This document shows, piece by piece, positions 14,498 through 15,110 of a stretch of DNA of 15,110 nucleotides. This stretch comes from an uncultured Eubacteriales bacterium (GTDB taxonomy: Bacteria > Bacillota > Clostridia > Christensenellales > UBA1242): NCBI GenBank assembly GCA_948787875.1, contig CAQFKO010000010.1, positions 15,433 through 30,542 on the forward strand, given 5' to 3'. Position numbers and translations under genes: made by a program. The notes beneath the pieces are model-generated. The model searched no databases. It saw only the letters and a list, made by a program, of their open reading frames with translations, and was not told the DNA's origin. Each line of letters opens with the position of its first letter. Within the stretch, counting starts at the first letter, position 1.

Positions 14498-14624
14498 ACA
14501 AAAATTAATAACCTAAAACAATTCCCCACCACTCCCAAAATATCAAATTGAAAAATTTTTAAGAATATCAAATAAACCAAAATCAAAATTTTTTAAATGA
14601 TAATAAAAATTTTTAAAAAAATAC

Positions 14625-14653
14625 TTGATTTTTAAAAAAATTTTTACTATACT
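14625..14653 (+). promoter_or_regulatory. Promoter for the tRNA-Ser transcript
   Basis: TTGATT (14625-14630), a 17-base spacer and TATACT (14648-14653). The predicted start near 14660 leaves a leader of about 117 bases before the tRNA. The 127 bases before it (14498-14624) are AT-rich with short A/T palindromes and two copies of ATATCAAAT, and hold no gene that I can see. Confidence 0.6.
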
Positions 14654-14661
14654 ATAAAAGT

Positions 14662-14761
14662 CAGCAAAAAGTTTGGATTTAGGTTTGGCTCAATACCTCC
14701 TTTAAAATTATTAATTCCAAAACAATCCTTAACATACTTGCCTGCCTAAACCAAAAAACTG
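14662..14761 (+). other. Structured leader upstream of tRNA-Ser
   Basis: Within the predicted tRNA precursor leader, TTTAGG (14678-14683) pairs with CCTAAA (14745-14750). Past a bulged A, TTTGG (14672-14676) pairs with CCAAA (14751-14755), and CAG (14662-14664) with CTG (14759-14761). The long loop has no other clear structure. No coding region is evident. It may be a processing or stability element of the precursor, or the remnant of a terminator from a lost upstream gene. Confidence 0.4.
14666..14686 (+). repeat. Direct repeat copy 1 flanking tRNA-Ser
   Basis: AAAAAGTTTGGATTTAGGTTT matches copy 2 at 14888-14907 except for one extra A. The two copies sit about 220 bases apart on either side of the tRNA gene. 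Described in words: five A, GTTTGG, A, TTTAGGTTT. Confidence 0.6.
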
Positions 14762-14776
14762 ATAACAACTTAATAT

Positions 14777-14864
14777 GGAGAGTTGGTAGAGCGGTTGAAT
14801 ACACCAGTCTTGAAAACTGGCATGGTGCAAGCCATCTGGGGTTCGAATCCCTAACTCTCCGCCA
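14777..14864 (+). tRNA. tRNA-Ser (anticodon UGA)
   Basis: A complete type II tRNA. The acceptor GGAGAGT (14777-14783) pairs with ACTCTCC (14854-14860), with discriminator G 14861 and genomically encoded CCA (14862-14864). The anticodon stem CCAGT/ACTGG encloses the loop CTTGAAA with anticodon TGA at 14811-14813. The long variable arm ATGG/CCAT and the T loop TTCGAAT are both present. It reads UCA and related serine codons. It lies alone, with its own promoter and a downstream terminator. Confidence 0.97.
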
Positions 14865-14867
14865 AAC

Positions 14868-14914
14868 AAAACCTAAATCGAACATTTAAAAAGTTTGGTT
14901 TAGGTTTTATTTTT
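14868..14914 (+). terminator. Terminator of tRNA-Ser with competing structure
   Basis: AAAACCTAAA (14868-14877) pairs perfectly with TTTAGGTTTT (14899-14908) around a 21-base loop, and TTTTT follows at 14910-14914. CCAAAC (14862-14867, overlapping the tRNA CCA end) could instead pair with GTTTGG (14893-14898). The two stems cross, so they would be mutually exclusive or form a pseudoknot. Confidence 0.65.
14888..14907 (+). repeat. Direct repeat copy 2 flanking tRNA-Ser
   Basis: Five A, GTTTGG and TTTAGGTTT match copy 1 at 14666-14686 with a single-base deletion. This copy forms the 3' arm of the tRNA terminator. Confidence 0.6.
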
Positions 14915-14940
14915 GATTGTATCTTAAAATTTAATATAAC
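14913..14940 (+). promoter_or_regulatory. Candidate promoter of the last, partial gene
   Basis: TTGATT (14913-14918), a 16-base spacer and TATAAC (14935-14940), with a predicted start near 14947 at the beginning of AGGAGGT (14947-14953). The -35 overlaps the T tract of the tRNA terminator, a compact arrangement. Confidence 0.45.
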
Positions 14941-14957
14941 ATAGACAGGAGGTATTT

Positions 14958-15110
14958 ATGAAAGTTAATAAATGGGGTATAAGAATATCTTTAATAATAA
15001 CCATATTATCTTTATTTGGTGCAATATTTTTAAAAGATTGGTGGCAAAATTTATCTTTTGCTATTTTGGGTAGTGCTTTTTTATCCTTTACAATTTGCAT
15101 AGTAAACTTT
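14958..15110 (+). CDS. Small membrane protein, 5' part (continues past window)
   Basis: The first 51 codons of a gene that runs off the window. A strong AGGAGGT ends four bases before the ATG. The sequence starts MKVNKWGIR and then has two hydrophobic segments, about residues 10-25 (ISLIITILSLFGAIFL) and 33-51 (SFAILGSAFLSFTICIVNF), joined by a short KDWWQN turn, so it is a membrane protein with at least two helices. I do not recognise the family. It lies directly after tRNA-Ser with its own likely promoter. Confidence 0.75.
   Translation, partial: MKVNKWGIRISLIITILSLFGAIFLKDWWQNLSFAILGSAFLSFTICIVNF

Noticed and set aside
14679..14885. Minus-strand 68-residue open frame containing RRVRDSNPRW
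   Set aside because: It is the antisense reading of tRNA-Ser; this peptide is a familiar spurious database protein and has no independent support.
14666..14907. Attachment-site duplication from integration at tRNA-Ser
   Set aside because: The repeats lie outside the tRNA, do not copy its 3' end, and enclose only the tRNA, with no integrase or cargo in the window.

Overview
The window reads as chromosomal DNA of a low-GC, Gram-positive-type bacterium (Bacillota, Clostridia-like). This is inferred from very AT-rich intergenic DNA, AGGAGG-type ribosome binding sites, sigma-A-like promoters, short rho-independent terminators, a CCA-encoding tRNA-Ser, an LTA-synthase-type enzyme next to a DgkB-type lipid kinase, and large surface proteins with InlB-B/MBG-like and GLUG repeats. 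An uncultured gut Clostridia lineage would fit, but the genus cannot be read from the sequence.

Layout. (1) 1-890: the 3' end of an unrecognised small-domain gene, a two-way terminator, then a convergent NUDIX hydrolase. (2) 1006-4420: a plus-strand operon of a DgkB/YegS-type lipid kinase, an LTA-synthase-like membrane sulfatase/phosphotransferase split into two overlapping frames, and a short family I pyrophosphatase-like protein. (3) 4423-6929: a minus-strand CYTH phosphohydrolase, a divergent MntP manganese exporter, and a Sua5/YwlC threonylcarbamoyl-AMP synthase with its own promoter. (4) 7110-8492: asparaginyl-tRNA synthetase on the minus strand. (5) 8694-14497: a 1103-residue papain-like surface protease on the minus strand, divergent from a zinc-ribbon/TPR/transmembrane/GLUG protein and a GNAT acetyltransferase. 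(6) 14625-15110: tRNA-Ser(UGA) with a long structured leader and flanking repeats, then the start of a small membrane protein.

How the genes fit together. LTA synthases release diacylglycerol and DgkB rephosphorylates it, so the first operon looks like a lipid-recycling unit for polyglycerolphosphate synthesis. The membrane/catalytic gene carries an apparent one-base frameshift in a short T run. Most other genes are housekeeping and are packed with two-way terminators between convergent pairs.

Points deserving attention are the frameshift, two good promoters placed so that transcription should start at or within a few bases of the ATG in genes lacking a Shine-Dalgarno (the lipid kinase and the surface protease), the divergent pair of multi-domain envelope proteins, and the repeats around tRNA-Ser. 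I saw no CRISPR array, insertion sequence, phage gene or recognisable defence system. The most plausible candidate for something undescribed is the divergent protease / zinc-ribbon-GLUG pair, and its function is unknown.
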